Shown here: piece by piece, positions 32,847-33,277 of the stretch
Layout of the letters: each line of letters begins with the position of its first letter
Numbering within the stretch: the first letter of the stretch is position 1
Assembly (NCBI GenBank): GCA_002717385.1
Contig: PBDR01000016.1
Coordinates: 1-33,277, forward strand
DNA from: Chloroflexota bacterium
GTDB taxonomy: Bacteria; Chloroflexota; Dehalococcoidia; Lucifugimonadales; Lucifugimonadaceae
DNA: 33,277 nt
Direction of reading: 5' to 3'
The notes under the pieces: model-generated
Seen by the model: only the letters and a program-made list of their open reading frames with translations
Told to the model about the DNA's origin: nothing
Databases searched by the model: none
Translations under genes and position numbers: made by a program

Positions 32847-33277
32847 CTAATTGCACTTATTTTCCTGGCCGCATACCGCATCACATGTAATGTCAGTTAC
32901 AACCACTTCCTTTGCACCTTTACCAATAAACATTTCTTTTATAGTTTGTTTTCCAGATGGGGGAATAGGTGCAATACTATATTTCAATCCCATACTAGCT
33001 ACCACATTCTTCGATTCTGAAAGAATATCAACATTAACTGCTAGACCCTCACATTCTTCTGATGATCCATTTGTAACATTTATGATCACATCACCGCCTA
33101 GAGATCCTTTAGGTGCAATAGTTATATCATCAATAACCATTCCAGTGTCGTTCACAAATTTATTTGTAGTTTCTTGACTAATAGATTCTTTGGTTTCTGA
33201 AGATGTATCTATTTGCTGACCTGGTGGTGGTGGTGGTTCAGAATTTAAACAACCAAGTACAGAAAATGCAATTAAAA
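32847..33277 (-). CDS. lipoprotein, partial (5' end beyond window)
   Basis: The frame enters from the right edge and ends at TAG 32847-32849. The first visible residues, LIAFSVLGC, are the end of a lipoprotein signal peptide. After the lipid-modified cysteine comes a proline run (LNSEPPPPPGQQ) and a Ser/Thr/Glu linker. A beta-sandwich-like domain follows: GMVIDDITIAPKGSLGGDVIINVTN, VNVDILSESKNVVASMG, and PIPPSGKQTIKEMFIGKGAKEVVVTDITCD. This pattern resembles FxLYD-type extracellular domains, which is a resemblance only. Two cysteines near the C-terminus may bond. About the first 10-15 residues lie outside the window. Overlapping frames on the plus strand here are not genes. Confidence 0.75.
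   Translation of the reverse strand, partial: LIAFSVLGCLNSEPPPPPGQQIDTSSETKESISQETTNKFVNDTGMVIDDITIAPKGSLGGDVIINVTNGSSEECEGLAVNVDILSESKNVVASMGLKYSIAPIPPSGKQTIKEMFIGKGAKEVVVTDITCDAVCGQENKCN

Noticed and set aside
32851-33177. Plus-strand reading frame at the right edge
   Set aside because: The minus-strand frame here carries a lipoprotein signal and a domain-like pattern and extends to the window edge; the plus frame has neither.

Overview
The window is AT-rich bacterial chromosome with short intergenic gaps, many TTG starts and tRNA genes that encode their own CCA. Families such as enolase-superfamily dehydratases, an RraA-like protein, an SDR, a formate dehydrogenase, LarB and several lipoproteins would suit a streamlined marine Chloroflexota lineage of the SAR202 type. 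That placement is inferred from gene content and style; no rRNA or other decisive marker is present.

Layout. 1-3407: the end of an unknown gene, a small coiled-coil gene, a 54-codon remnant of an enolase-superfamily gene, umuDC (SOS translesion polymerase V), tRNA-Arg(UCG), a decayed tRNA-His-like fragment, a small membrane protein and tRNA-His(GUG). 3508-8297: a pepA/RraA-like operon, a metallo-beta-lactamase-fold protein that has lost most of its metal ligands, a perfect bidirectional terminator, and an MtaB-type radical SAM methylthiotransferase whose only plausible start is an ATT codon. 8450-16852: core genes fabF-recJ, lgt, then xerC/D - cytidylate-kinase-like - tail-anchored protein - uvrC, and a winged-helix-like hypothetical. 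17190-21930: a catabolic-looking group (SDR with an in-frame TGA, MFS transporter, two convergent enolase-superfamily genes). 22031-23679: three envelope proteins, two of them thioredoxin-like. 23771-28973: CPA2 antiporter, dnaN, larB, a lipoprotein cytochrome c, a small HTH protein, a 447-bp gap with a 41-bp direct repeat, and a DedA protein. 29032-33277: a selenocysteine formate dehydrogenase, a divergent 2-hydroxyacid-dehydrogenase-like protein, tRNA-Arg(UCU) and a partial lipoprotein.

The main discovery is selenocysteine recoding. Two genes are split by a TGA exactly where a catalytic Cys/Sec belongs. One is formate dehydrogenase, with TGA at codon 362 and a good bacterial SECIS hairpin whose GGU lies 18 nt after the TGA, the same distance as in E. 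coli fdhF. The other is a membrane-anchored thioredoxin-like protein with a U-x-x-C motif at codons 83-86. A third TGA, in the SDR, replaces a usual glycine and is more likely a nonsense mutation or sequencing error. TGA is also an ordinary stop here (for example at the ends of the DedA and formate dehydrogenase genes), so wholesale code reassignment is not supported. No selABCD gene lies in the window.
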